Source of the DNA: Haloferax namakaokahaiae
Lineage (GTDB): Archaea; Halobacteriota; Halobacteria; Halobacteriales; Haloferacaceae
NCBI RefSeq assembly: GCF_042663225.1
Contig: NZ_JBHTAA010000005.1
Location: forward strand, 62,001-126,000
Direction: 5' to 3'
DNA length: 64,000 nt
The notes under the pieces are model-generated. The model was not told the origin of the DNA, ran no database searches, and was given only the letters and a program-made list of their open reading frames with translations. Below, in pieces: positions 51,324 through 59,198 of the stretch. Each line of letters begins with the position of its first letter. Position 1 is the first letter of the stretch. The position numbers and the translations under genes are program-made.

Positions 51324-52223
51324 ATGATGACAGAGACGGTGCGCGTCGCTGTTCCGCGTAAGGGACGCCCCCTCGAAGCGGTTCTCGAACGGTTCGCAAC
51401 GACCGACGAGGCCGCGGCGGTGGCGGACGAAATCACCTCGACACTCCGATTCGAGAAATCCGTCACGAAGGGCCATACCCATCCAGACCACGACGTCTAC
51501 GAGCGTCTGGCCGAGTACAGCGACCTGACTCATTCTGCGGCCCCGGAGTACACGCTCCTCCGCGACGACCGAGAGGGGATGCCGCGCCGCATCGTCTTCG
51601 ATAGCGTCGAACTCGAATTCGACGAGGTAACTATCCACCTCGTCGGCCGCGAAGAGCCGTTTCGCGCGCTCCGCACACACGAATTCGGTCTCGGATTCGA
51701 CAGCGCAGACCTCGTCCTCGAAGAAGTGGTCAAACTCCGCCCCGACGGCATCGGCAGTATCGCCGATATCAACGCCCGAATCGACCCGATGGACACCGAC
51801 GTTCGGGTCGTCTCCGGACTCGGCGATACGGTCTACCACACGCTGATGGCCGACCCCGAGATTCTCCCGCCGAAGTCCGACCTCGACCGCGATTTCGTCG
51901 CCGACTACGCGGGCGACCTCTGTATCTCGCCGCGCTACGAACGCCTCGTAGAGGCCGTTCTCGGCACGCGCTGTCTGGACGAGGTTGAGTTCGTCTACCC
52001 TGACGAGGGCCCGGAAGAAGAGGCGTCGATTGCCGAGACCGGACTCGGCGTCTACCTCACGATGACCGGTTCGACGGCACGCGACTTCGGACTCGTTCTC
52101 GGTGAACACCTCTTCCCGAGCGAGACGGTGCTCATGGAGAACGTCGCGGAGGCCACGGAGGCCGCAGAAGCCGTCAAGGAAATCGTCGCCGGCCCCGAGT
52201 TAGAGACCGCACTCCGAATCTAA
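51324..52223 (+). CDS. HisG-like (ATP phosphoribosyltransferase-like) protein
   Basis: 299 residues. The start MTETVRVAVPRKGRPLEAVLERF and the two-domain periplasmic-binding-protein-like pattern resemble HisG, the first enzyme of histidine synthesis. The segment ETGLGVYLTMTGSTARDFGLVLGEHLFPSETVLMENV aligns by eye with the HisG xTGxTxxxNxL region. The middle is much diverged (LEFDEVTIHLVGREEPFRALRT, GSIADINARIDPMDTDVRVV) and no His cluster genes are near. It may be a paralogue with another ligand rather than the enzyme of the pathway. The start may be 51324 or the next ATG. Confidence 0.5.
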   Translation: MMTETVRVAVPRKGRPLEAVLERFATTDEAAAVADEITSTLRFEKSVTKGHTHPDHDVYERLAEYSDLTHSAAPEYTLLRDDREGMPRRIVFDSVELEFDEVTIHLVGREEPFRALRTHEFGLGFDSADLVLEEVVKLRPDGIGSIADINARIDPMDTDVRVVSGLGDTVYHTLMADPEILPPKSDLDRDFVADYAGDLCISPRYERLVEAVLGTRCLDEVEFVYPDEGPEEEASIAETGLGVYLTMTGSTARDFGLVLGEHLFPSETVLMENVAEATEAAEAVKEIVAGPELETALRI

Positions 52224-52227
52224 CTCT

Positions 52228-53136
52228 CTACTCCTCTCCGCAGAACAGCAGCGTCGAGCGCGTTCGTGCCTGAATTTCGTCTTCAACGAGCGCGAGCACC
52301 GTCGTCGAACTGTTGCAGTCGAACTGGGATTCGCTGATGGAGACCGATTCGGTCGTCTCGCCGTCCGCTCGCGTGACAGCGGCGACGACTCCTCGAACTT
52401 CGGTGAGCGAGACTTCGAGGCGGGCGTTCGGTTCGAGTCGGTACGTCCCGCCGAAGACGATTTGTTCGTCGGTGGTCGAAATCGAGAACTCGACTGTTTC
52501 AGCCGTGTCTGTCGCGTTCGAGACCATCACGCTCTGGGGTTTCGTCGCCTCGTCGTCCGGAAGCGAACCGTCCCCGAGCGTGACCGAGAACGGTGTCTCC
52601 TCGGTTATCGTCGGTGGAGCACACGCCATCCGCGTCGAGAGTGTCTGAACTGAAAGCTCACCACCGTCGGGTGAAATCACCGTGGACGACTGGTTACAGT
52701 CGAAGTTGGACGGCGTAATCGTCGCGGTGGTCGTCGCCGTCGATTGCACGTCGGTGACCGAAACGTCGTACTCAGCGGGAACCGGGAACGTGAGAACGAC
52801 TTCTGCCTCGGGACGGACTTCGTACGTTTCGGCGTGGCCGGAGACGAGCGGGGGCGAGACGTCGATACTGACGAACCACGGCGCATCGATGTCGTTCCTG
52901 AGGCGGACGTGATGTGGATCTCCCAGACCGTCGGCGATGATCGCGTTCGCGCCGACGACTGCGGTCAACTGTTCACCGGGTTCGACGAGGACCGCTTCGA
53001 TTGGTTCGGGCGTGGGGGACGCCGTCTCAGTTGGTGTTTCGGTCGGGTCGTCGCCACCGTTCGCGCTGGCGGTACACCCCGCGAGGGCCGCTGTGAGTCC
53101 GATTCCGAGTGTGGAGAGGAGGGTTCTTCGTTGCAC
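52228..53136 (-). CDS. Tat-exported lipoprotein of unknown function
   Basis: 302 residues. MQRRTLLSTLGIGLTAALAGC is a twin-arginine signal ending in a lipobox (LAGC), so it is folded inside, exported by Tat and lipid-anchored. A Thr/Pro/Glu linker (PTETPTETASPTPEP) leads to two similar beta domains, each with a cysteine pair and an FDCNQSS/FDCNSST motif (about 147 and 274) and later CAPP/CGEE ends. The internal similarity suggests a duplication. Start is GTG at 53136. The ArsR-like membrane regulator upstream lies on the same strand. The ligand is unknown. Confidence 0.75.
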   Translation of the reverse strand: MQRRTLLSTLGIGLTAALAGCTASANGGDDPTETPTETASPTPEPIEAVLVEPGEQLTAVVGANAIIADGLGDPHHVRLRNDIDAPWFVSIDVSPPLVSGHAETYEVRPEAEVVLTFPVPAEYDVSVTDVQSTATTTATITPSNFDCNQSSTVISPDGGELSVQTLSTRMACAPPTITEETPFSVTLGDGSLPDDEATKPQSVMVSNATDTAETVEFSISTTDEQIVFGGTYRLEPNARLEVSLTEVRGVVAAVTRADGETTESVSISESQFDCNSSTTVLALVEDEIQARTRSTLLFCGEE

Positions 53137-53178
53137 ACGCTCCCTAATTCGGGGAGTTCACTTACCCCTCTGTGTGAG

Positions 53179-53790
53179 TCAAACGCGCTTTTGAGTCCAC
53201 GCAAGCCCGGCGGTTGCAAGCACCGTAAAGAGGACGCCGACGCCGAGCACCAGTAGGCCGGGTCCGTCGATGTACCCCGAGACGAGCGCCGACCAGAAGG
53301 GTTCAGGTTGCGTCCGAGCGAGAGTCTGTACCGGTTTCGGTGCTCGAATCGACCACAACCCCTGTACGAGGGCGCTCCCGAGAAATGCCACCCCGATGCC
53401 GCCGACGAGCGTCCGGAGCGTCGAACGAAGTTGCGGGCGCGTCTCTTCTGCTCCGACGAAGAGCACGAGTGCCGACGACGTCGGCCCGTACACCGCCATC
53501 TCGCGCCCTTGGGCTGAGAGCCACGTCGTTACTTCTTCGATGAGACCCGCCTCGGTGAGTCGGTCGATATGGTAGCCGACCGTTTGGAGTGTGGTGTCTA
53601 ACTCCTCGGCTAACTCGGAGGCGGGACGTGGAGTATCGTAGACGGCGGCGAGCAACCGTCTCGCTGTCGTTGACGATAAGACCGAGACGAGCGAGTCTGC
53701 CTCTGCGTCGTCGAGCGCGACGAGGTGTGGGTCGAGCGTGCGCTCGTTGACCGATTCTGCGACTGGCTTCAACGGGAGCAGTGAACTCAC
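53179..53790 (-). CDS. ArsR-like winged-helix regulator with membrane anchor
   Basis: 203 residues. The winged helix spans about 28-95: LSSTTARRLLAAVYDTPRPASELAEELDTTLQTVGYHIDRLTEAGLIEEVTTWLSAQGREMAVY. Two membrane segments follow in the C-terminal part (TLVGGIGVAFLGSALVQGLWS, GLLVLGVGVLFTVLATAGLAW). A DNA-binding protein tethered to the membrane may sense envelope state; the lipoprotein gene 43 bases downstream is a natural partner. The start is taken as the GTG at 53790, since the longer frame begins at TTG. The gap 53791-53964 is AT-rich near 53900-53960 and has no gene. Confidence 0.8.
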   Translation of the reverse strand: MSSLLPLKPVAESVNERTLDPHLVALDDAEADSLVSVLSSTTARRLLAAVYDTPRPASELAEELDTTLQTVGYHIDRLTEAGLIEEVTTWLSAQGREMAVYGPTSSALVLFVGAEETRPQLRSTLRTLVGGIGVAFLGSALVQGLWSIRAPKPVQTLARTQPEPFWSALVSGYIDGPGLLVLGVGVLFTVLATAGLAWTQKRV

Positions 53791-53964
53791 GACTTCGCGC
53801 GACCTACTCTGTGAGGGGCAAAAGGCCTGTGCAAGGGTCAAAGACGACTTTGAGTCTCGACGAGACAATCGGTGAATCTGGACGCTCAGCGTTTGCCACC
53901 ACTATCGGATTAGATATATCGACATACTGTTTATGGGTTTGCCACAAGACACAGAATTCACAAC

Positions 53965-55014
53965 TCAGAACAGTGAATAAATGTTTGATTCGTACGTTTC
54001 ACGCACTCTATCGCCCCAATTGTGGGTGTAGGTGTCGATGATGTCGCCACCGACGTCGCCGCGGAGGTACTTGACGATGCCCCTATCTCCAGTCCGGTCC
54101 CGGAGGTGGGTGGTGAAGAAGTGCCGGAAGTAGTGCGGCGTGACGTTCTCTTCTCTATCGCCGCCAGTGCGATACCAGCCCGCCGTTTCGGCGTGTCCGG
54201 TGACGATGTGGTGGACTGCATCGGGGGTGAGACGCTCGCCCCACCCGGAGGCGGTGCCGACGAAGAGTGGGTCCGCCGGCGCGGTCGTATCCGGTCGAAT
54301 CGCCAGCCAACGGAGCAGTACCGTCTCTAATTCGTCGTCTACCGGAATCACCGTCGAGCGCTTTCGCTTGTTCGAGGCGGTTCGTTCCTCGCCGTTCGAG
54401 ACGCTGCCGACGCTGGGTTCGGCATCGACGTAAATCGACGGTCCGCGGCCGTCTAAGGCGGGCCTGTTCGAAACTCCCGACAGCGCTCGACTCTCGGCCA
54501 GTGACACGTCCCGAAGGTCGAGGTTGCACAGTTCGCCGACACGCATCCCCGTTTTGAGGAGCGAGACGACCAATGCGTGGTCGAGTGGATGGTGTATCTG
54601 GCGGACGAACCCCCGCATTTGGGCGATGGAAATCTCCCTCCGCGCTGGGTTCGAGTCGATTTTCTCGTCCATCTCCTCCATCACGAGCGCCATCGGGTTG
54701 GAGTCGAACGCACCGACCTGGGCCATGTAGGCGTAGAAGCGGTGGAGGTAGGAGGCGTAGGTCGCTATCGTACTGGGCGAGACATCCCGATTTCGAAGGG
54801 TGTGAATCCACGCCATACAGTCGCGGTGGCCCGCCTCATCGACCGATTTGGCCGTTCCAGTGGGATTCTGCGATGGATTCTCGACGAACGATTCGAACGC
54901 TCGAAGCACTCGTTCGTAGGCGCTTCGCGTCCGGTCGGACTTCCCGTGGTAGGTCATATCCTGCAAGAAATACCCCACGGAATCTTCGATATCGGCGGGC
55001 TGTTCAGCGGCCAT
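53965..55014 (-). CDS. Tyrosine recombinase (XerC/D-like)
   Basis: 349 residues. The SAM-like N-terminal domain runs about 10-110 (SDRTRSAYERVLRAFESFVE, then YLHRFYAYM). The catalytic domain has the first Arg (SLLKTGMRVGELCNLDL, about 165), HYFRHFFTTHLRDRTG (H-x-x-R/H region, about 297) and the nucleophile Tyr in DTYTHNW (about 331). All main residues are present, so it should be active. The gene overlaps the RHH gene upstream by 11 bases. The pair recurs in haloarchaeal chromosomes in my memory, suggesting a host role such as chromosome dimer resolution or regulated inversion rather than phage origin. Confidence 0.85.
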   Translation of the reverse strand: MAAEQPADIEDSVGYFLQDMTYHGKSDRTRSAYERVLRAFESFVENPSQNPTGTAKSVDEAGHRDCMAWIHTLRNRDVSPSTIATYASYLHRFYAYMAQVGAFDSNPMALVMEEMDEKIDSNPARREISIAQMRGFVRQIHHPLDHALVVSLLKTGMRVGELCNLDLRDVSLAESRALSGVSNRPALDGRGPSIYVDAEPSVGSVSNGEERTASNKRKRSTVIPVDDELETVLLRWLAIRPDTTAPADPLFVGTASGWGERLTPDAVHHIVTGHAETAGWYRTGGDREENVTPHYFRHFFTTHLRDRTGDRGIVKYLRGDVGGDIIDTYTHNWGDRVRETYESNIYSLF

Positions 55015-55450
55015 CTTCCTCGACTAACGTGTACCCGCCTTGGCGTCCGCTGTACACGACTCTCCCCGACGATTGGAGGTCTTGCAACGTCGATTCGAGG
55101 CGGTCTTCGATGTCGTCGGTGAGGGCAGAGACGAGACCGTCCCACGAGCGGTGTTCGTCGGCCCGAAGCGCCTCGATGACGCGCTCCGAGAGGTCGTTAT
55201 TATTTCCTCGACTTTCATCCTGATTTGAATCCTCGTTTTGGAGGCCTGTTTCACCCCCGTCAACCCCCGGGGTTTCGGCCGCCTCATCGCCCTTCGGAGG
55301 GATGGAAAACTCGGCTCGTCCTGCCTGTACCATCGTTCTGACAAATTCGCTCTGACTCATTCCCAACTGGTCGGCGTGTTCCTTCCAACGTGCCTTCTGA
55401 TAGGAGGGAACGTAGGTCTGGACCACCGTTCGGTCGTCCTCGCTGCTCAT
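55004..55450 (-). CDS. DUF5805-type protein: ribbon-helix-helix plus winged helix
   Basis: 148 residues. Residues about 7-48 (DDRTVVQTYVPSYQKARWKEHADQLGMSQSEFVRTMVQAGRAE) fit the ribbon-helix-helix DNA-binding pattern: strand, then two helices with SEFVR in the second. A disordered polar linker with Gln/Asn/Glu follows (about 60-95), then a winged-helix-like C-terminus (LSERVIEALRADEHRSWDGL through SGRVVYSGRQGGYTLVEE). I recall it as DUF5805. Overlap with the recombinase gene implies co-translation and a joint role, for example as recombination directionality or accessory factor. Its promoter is in the AT-rich gap. Confidence 0.75.
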   Translation of the reverse strand: MSSEDDRTVVQTYVPSYQKARWKEHADQLGMSQSEFVRTMVQAGRAEFSIPPKGDEAAETPGVDGGETGLQNEDSNQDESRGNNNDLSERVIEALRADEHRSWDGLVSALTDDIEDRLESTLQDLQSSGRVVYSGRQGGYTLVEEDGR

Positions 55451-56703
55451 GGTCGGTCATCGGAGGGGGTGATATTCAATCTACTGGCACTGTTCGGGAT
55501 AAGGTATCTTATACGAAGATGTACAATCACTTGTCTCGGGATATTTTCTGGTTATTCTGAAATCTGCAGTCGTAAAAATCGGTATTTGATAGCAGATTCC
55601 CGGATATACAATCACTGGCTCTCGACCGCGAATTCTGGCGAGAGACGCCAATCGTCACATTGTGTCGTTTCACAAAGGACATAAAACCCGGATTTGAATC
55701 TCAATTCTGAGGTGCGTCCTAATAAATAGATGGTTGTTCGTGTGTCTTTGACCCTCGGAGTAGCGTATGGGAAATGTGTCTACACGGGGTTCGTATTTCC
55801 ACCGCCTATTGGTATGGAATATTATATATCGAGGGTCCTCCCGACTCAGGACCGCGTTATTTTTCCGACGATTATTCGAGAAATCATTCGGGTAATATTC
55901 ATAAAAACATGCGGTGGAATATTGCCACATCGAGTTAGCAATTCTGACTAGTTTATATCTGAGCAAGTTGGGTTGAATCAGTAATTGAAAAATTCGAATA
56001 TTTCATGATTTTTCCACACCAATTGTATGATAAAACTACATCAGTATCTCTCAAAAATATCTTCGAATCACTGGTCGAAAGATGGCGTCGGGTTGAGGTT
56101 ATTTCGACGACGACTGTCCCCCACTATTGCACTGGTAGTGTTCTACTGCGTCGAATCAGCACCCCTCGAATTCGGGCTTCGGGCAGTAGTATCTTCGTCT
56201 CGAATACCGGGTCTGTGCCGATGATAGTTGCCCTGCTCAGAAGCGCTCAGACGCCCACTCAGGCGATTGCGTTCTCACGGTGGTTCATCCTTCATCGATG
56301 GGCCTCGGTGCAGCTCTCGCGGTCTCCAGTGGGGATCTTCCCCCAATGACGCCGGTCCACCTCCGCGTTGGGCTGAGAATACACGCGGGGTCTCGCAGCT
56401 CGACGAGATCGAGTGGTGTTCATGTGTCGAGTGCTGTTTCTCTGCTCGACACCGGTCGATTTGGAGACGATGTCTCTCCGCACTTTCGCTGATTTGAACC
56501 GACTGGACCTCCGCTATCTCCAGAACGGAGTTAGTACTTCGACGAAAACGACGAAAATCTGTCTAAGAGGTCCTCTCCCGCTACTGTGGCGAATAATTCT
56601 TCCGTCGTAGCCTCGACACGTATAGTCTATTTCGCTATACTCAATCTGGGGTTCGTCGAATCAGCTTTCACGTCGAAGTTCTGCGCACACACCACGCGCT
56701 CGG
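55451..56703. other. 1.25-kb region without a convincing gene
   Basis: From 55451 to about 56080 the DNA is AT-rich with frequent stops; several open frames of 60-100 codons exist but have no acidic bias or recognisable motif. From about 56080 to 56650 the GC content rises, but no frame has family similarity that I can see. It holds a diverged direct repeat (separate entry). It could be an insertion scar, a decayed element, or an untranslated region or site used by the neighbouring recombinase. Confidence 0.6.
55522..55616. repeat. Two TACAATCACT direct repeats
   Basis: TACAATCACT occurs at 55522-55531 and 55607-55616. Each copy is preceded by a ggtat...ata stretch and followed by a CTC-rich motif (ttgtctc / ggctctc). 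They lie 70-165 bases upstream of the RHH gene, in its promoter region, so they may bind that protein or the recombinase. Confidence 0.5.
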
Positions 56704-57711
56704 TTAGTACGGCGCGCCACACCGCGGACACATCGGCGGACCGTCTGCTGGAAGTACGATTCCACAGAGTGGGCACTCCTCGTCACCCACTGGCGACGAA
56801 ATTTTCTCGGCGACGGTCTCGGTCGTGTTGCGTATCCCTCCGATAGTCCCAACCTCGTCGGGGGTCGTGTCCGTCTCTCGGGCCTCTGCGGGAGCACTCG
56901 CAAATCGAACCCGTGCCCTGACGAACGAGTCTTCGGAGTCTGCGAGTGGTTCGAGAGCCTCCCCGGGTGGCGATTGGGATTCATCCGCCCGGCGGAGAAT
57001 ACCCAATGTTTCCGCCGCGCGCGCAGCGACGAACTCGTTCTCGTCGGCGAGGCGCTCGCGGAGTTCGTCTCGGATAGCAGTCAGCGTGTCGGGATAGGCA
57101 CACCCGACGGCGGCGACCGCCGTACACAGGTGGTAGCGAACGAGCACGTCTTCGTCGTCGAGGTGGTCGGCGAGCCTCGAAACGTGATGTCGGAGTCGGC
57201 GTGGATTCCCCACTGCGACGTATTCGAGTGCTTTCGCCAGTTTCACTTTGACTTCGGGTTCGTCGAACGAGAGTCCAACGCGAAGGTCTGCGAGCACGTC
57301 CGGTGACGCCACGGCGTCCGGGTCTTCGAGGGCGACGTATCCCAGCGCCTCTGCCGAGCGAGCGCGGACGTAGTAAAACTCGTCTTCGTCGGCGAGTCGG
57401 TCGGCGAGCGGTTCGACGTGGGCGACGACCGATTCCGGGTCGTCTGCCGCGACAGTCACGAACAGTTTCGTCGTCGAGAGGCGGGTCGCGCGCTCGTCGT
57501 CCGTGAGAAACGGGGCGAGTGCAGGGAGAATGGGCGAGACGCTCGTTGGTCGCTCGTCTGCAAGCGTTCGAATCGCTTGCACGGCTCGTTTTCGCTCTGC
57601 TGGTTCCGCCGCCTCGTATCGTTTCAGATACGAACTCGCCGCCTCGTGCGCCCCCTTCTCGACGAGGTCGGTGAGGTGCGCTATCGTCGGTGGGTCCCCT
57701 GAGTCGTCCAT
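56704..57711 (-). CDS. HEAT-repeat protein with C-terminal zinc ribbon
   Basis: 335 residues. HEAT-like helical pairs cover about 5-250 (for example VVAHVEPLADRLADEDEFYYVRARSAEALGYVALEDPD; VKVKLAKALEYVAVGNPRRLRHHVSRLADHLDDEDVLVRYHLCTAVAAVG). A flexible stretch follows, then a four-cysteine zinc ribbon at the end (CPLCGIVLPADGPPMCPRCGAPY). PBS-lyase-type HEAT proteins are scaffolds for protein-protein interaction. The zinc ribbon may bring it to nucleic acid or a partner. The ATG at 57711 begins MDDSGDPPTIAHL. It is divergent from the trpS leader. Confidence 0.85.
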   Translation of the reverse strand: MDDSGDPPTIAHLTDLVEKGAHEAASSYLKRYEAAEPAERKRAVQAIRTLADERPTSVSPILPALAPFLTDDERATRLSTTKLFVTVAADDPESVVAHVEPLADRLADEDEFYYVRARSAEALGYVALEDPDAVASPDVLADLRVGLSFDEPEVKVKLAKALEYVAVGNPRRLRHHVSRLADHLDDEDVLVRYHLCTAVAAVGCAYPDTLTAIRDELRERLADENEFVAARAAETLGILRRADESQSPPGEALEPLADSEDSFVRARVRFASAPAEARETDTTPDEVGTIGGIRNTTETVAEKISSPVGDEECPLCGIVLPADGPPMCPRCGAPY

Positions 57712-57834
57712 GAACGTGTCTTCCTTGTACCGGCCTATGCGCGACGACCTGAAAAGTGGGGGTGTGTGAGTCTCGAAAGAGCGGGGAATCACCCGAGCAG
57801 AACGTACAAATGTAAGACGCTCCTTGAGTCTGGT

Positions 57835-57903
57835 ATGGAGTCCACTTCCTGTAGTTGCTGGCGTTGGCACGCGCCTTCGGAAGTGGACAGTATCGCGGCG
57901 TAG
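57835..57903 (+). CDS. Candidate Trp-containing leader peptide of trpS (22 aa)
   Basis: ATG at 57835 to TAG at 57901-57903 gives 22 codons: Met-Glu-Ser-Thr-Ser-Cys-Ser-Cys-Trp-Arg-Trp-His, then ten more residues. Two Trp codons (57859-57861, 57865-57867) are separated by one Arg codon, and two Cys codons precede them. Trp is about 1 percent of an average protein, so two in three codons upstream of a tryptophanyl-tRNA synthetase is suggestive. The 5' end of the frame contains the left arm of a perfect hairpin, and the stop lies at the foot of the second hairpin. Expression is not shown. Confidence 0.55.
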   Translation: MESTSCSCWRWHAPSEVDSIAA

Positions 57904-57940
57904 AGTCCGCCGGGCTTCACCCGCCGGATTCGGCCGCGAT
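57840..57940 (+). promoter_or_regulatory. Structured leader before trpS: two strong hairpins
   Basis: Hairpin 1: GTCCACTTCC (57840-57849) pairs perfectly with GGAAGTGGAC (57879-57888), with GGCG/CGCC pairing inside (57860-57863, 57872-57875) and the Trp codons at its top. Hairpin 2: ATCGCGGC (57892-57899) pairs with GCCGCGAT (57933-57940), with TCCGCCGGG (57906-57914) against CCCGCCGGA (57920-57928), one mismatch. A competing pairing TGGAGTC (57836-57842) with GACTCCA (57966-57972) would exclude hairpin 1. No T run follows hairpin 2, so control at translation or by polymerase pausing is likelier than an intrinsic terminator. Confidence 0.65.
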
Positions 57941-57998
57941 GCTCACTCTCATTCCCGCGTGTATCGACTCCAGAGTTCCAACCACAATCACCGACCAC

Positions 57999-59180
57999 AT
58001 GCCAGCAACAGACGACTTCACCGTCACACCGTACGCCGTCGAAGGCGACATCGACTACGACCGACTCCTCGAACAGTTCGGGGCAGACGCGCTCTCGCCC
58101 GAACAAAAAGCGCGGTTCCCCAGTCCAACCCACCCACTCGTTAGACGGGAGGTGTTCTACGCGGAACGCGACGTAGACCCGTTTCTCGACGCCGCCAGCG
58201 AGGGAACGACGCACTCTATCGTCACGGGTCGCGGCCCATCTGGGCCGATGCACATCGGCCACGTCTTCCCGTTTTACTTCGCAAAACACCTGCAAGACCA
58301 GACCGGCGCACTCGTCTATATCCCCTTTTCTGACGACGAGAAGTACTTCCTCAAGGACAACTCACTCGAAGAGATTAGCGACTACACGCGCGAGAACCTC
58401 CTGGACTTACTCGCTATCGGCTTCGACCCGGAACGAACCCGAATCGTCGTCGATACGGCGGACGCCGACGTGGTGTACCCCCTCGCAACCGCCTTCGCAA
58501 AGGAGGTGACCCAATCGACGGTCGATGCCACCTACGGCGACCCGGAGAACATCGGTCTCTCGTTCTATCCCGCGGTTCAAGCGACACACCTCCTGCTTCC
58601 GCAACTCGTCGAGGGTCGGCACCCGACGCTCGTTCCGATTGCGGTGGACCAGGACCCGCACGTTCGCGTCTGTCGCGACATCGCCGCAAAACAGCGGTAC
58701 GACGTGGACAAACCCGGTGCCCTGCTCTCGAAGTTCCTTCCCAGCCTCGAAGGGCCGGGAAAGATGAGTTCGTCCGGCGACGAAGCTAGTATTCTCCTCT
58801 CGGACGACCGCGAGACCGTCTTCGAGAAGATTCGAACCCACGCCTTCTCCGGCGGGCAGACGAGCATCGACGAACATCGAAGAAGGGGCGGTAATCCGGA
58901 AATCGACGTGTCGTACCGCCTTCTCTACTACTTCTTCGAAGAGAGCGACGAACGGCTCGAACGACTCGCTCGTGAGTACCGAGACGGGACGCTCCTGAGC
59001 GGGGAACTCAAGGATATCGCCGCGGAGAAAATCGCCGACTTCCTCGATGCACATCAAGAGCGACGTGAGTCACTCGACTCACTCGAAGCCGAACTCGAAC
59101 CGTATCGACTCACCGCAGACGAGCGGCGAGCGGCGAGAGAGCGAGCGGGATTCCCAGCAAACGCACTGATTCAGCAGTAG
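57999..59180 (+). CDS. trpS: Tryptophanyl-tRNA synthetase
   Basis: 393 residues, class Ic synthetase that charges tRNA-Trp. GRGPSGPMHIGHVFPFYFAKHL carries the HIGH signature (about 80-90), SFYPAVQATHLLLPQL and VPIAVDQDPHVRVCRDIA the Trp/AMP pocket, and SLEGPGKMSSSGDEASILL the KMSKS loop (about 249-254, here KMSSS). The archaeal/eukaryal type. The ATG at 57999 (MPATDDFTVTPYAVEG) is chosen as the family start. The frame is open further back through 57939 and beyond, but that DNA forms the leader hairpins. No ribosome binding site is seen before 57999. Confidence 0.93.
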   Translation: MPATDDFTVTPYAVEGDIDYDRLLEQFGADALSPEQKARFPSPTHPLVRREVFYAERDVDPFLDAASEGTTHSIVTGRGPSGPMHIGHVFPFYFAKHLQDQTGALVYIPFSDDEKYFLKDNSLEEISDYTRENLLDLLAIGFDPERTRIVVDTADADVVYPLATAFAKEVTQSTVDATYGDPENIGLSFYPAVQATHLLLPQLVEGRHPTLVPIAVDQDPHVRVCRDIAAKQRYDVDKPGALLSKFLPSLEGPGKMSSSGDEASILLSDDRETVFEKIRTHAFSGGQTSIDEHRRRGGNPEIDVSYRLLYYFFEESDERLERLAREYRDGTLLSGELKDIAAEKIADFLDAHQERRESLDSLEAELEPYRLTADERRAARERAGFPANALIQQ

Positions 59181-59198
59181 GCACCTGAGAACTCTCGC

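Noticed and set aside
51324..52223. Authentic ATP phosphoribosyltransferase of histidine synthesis
   Set aside because: Similarity is limited to short segments and no other his gene is near; kept only as HisG-like.
53965..55450. Prophage or integrative element around the recombinase
   Set aside because: No tRNA target, no flanking direct repeats, no viral genes, and normal GC in both coding regions.
55730..56497. Several 60-115-codon open frames in the gene-poor gap
   Set aside because: No acidic composition, no conserved motif, and they overlap each other in different frames.
57892..57945. Intrinsic terminator at hairpin 2 of the trpS leader
   Set aside because: No T run follows the stem, and archaeal termination depends mainly on T-rich tracts.
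57939..57998. ATG at 57939 as the trpS start
   Set aside because: It lies at the end of hairpin 2 and would add 20 residues not typical of the family N-terminus. The ATG at 57999 fits better.
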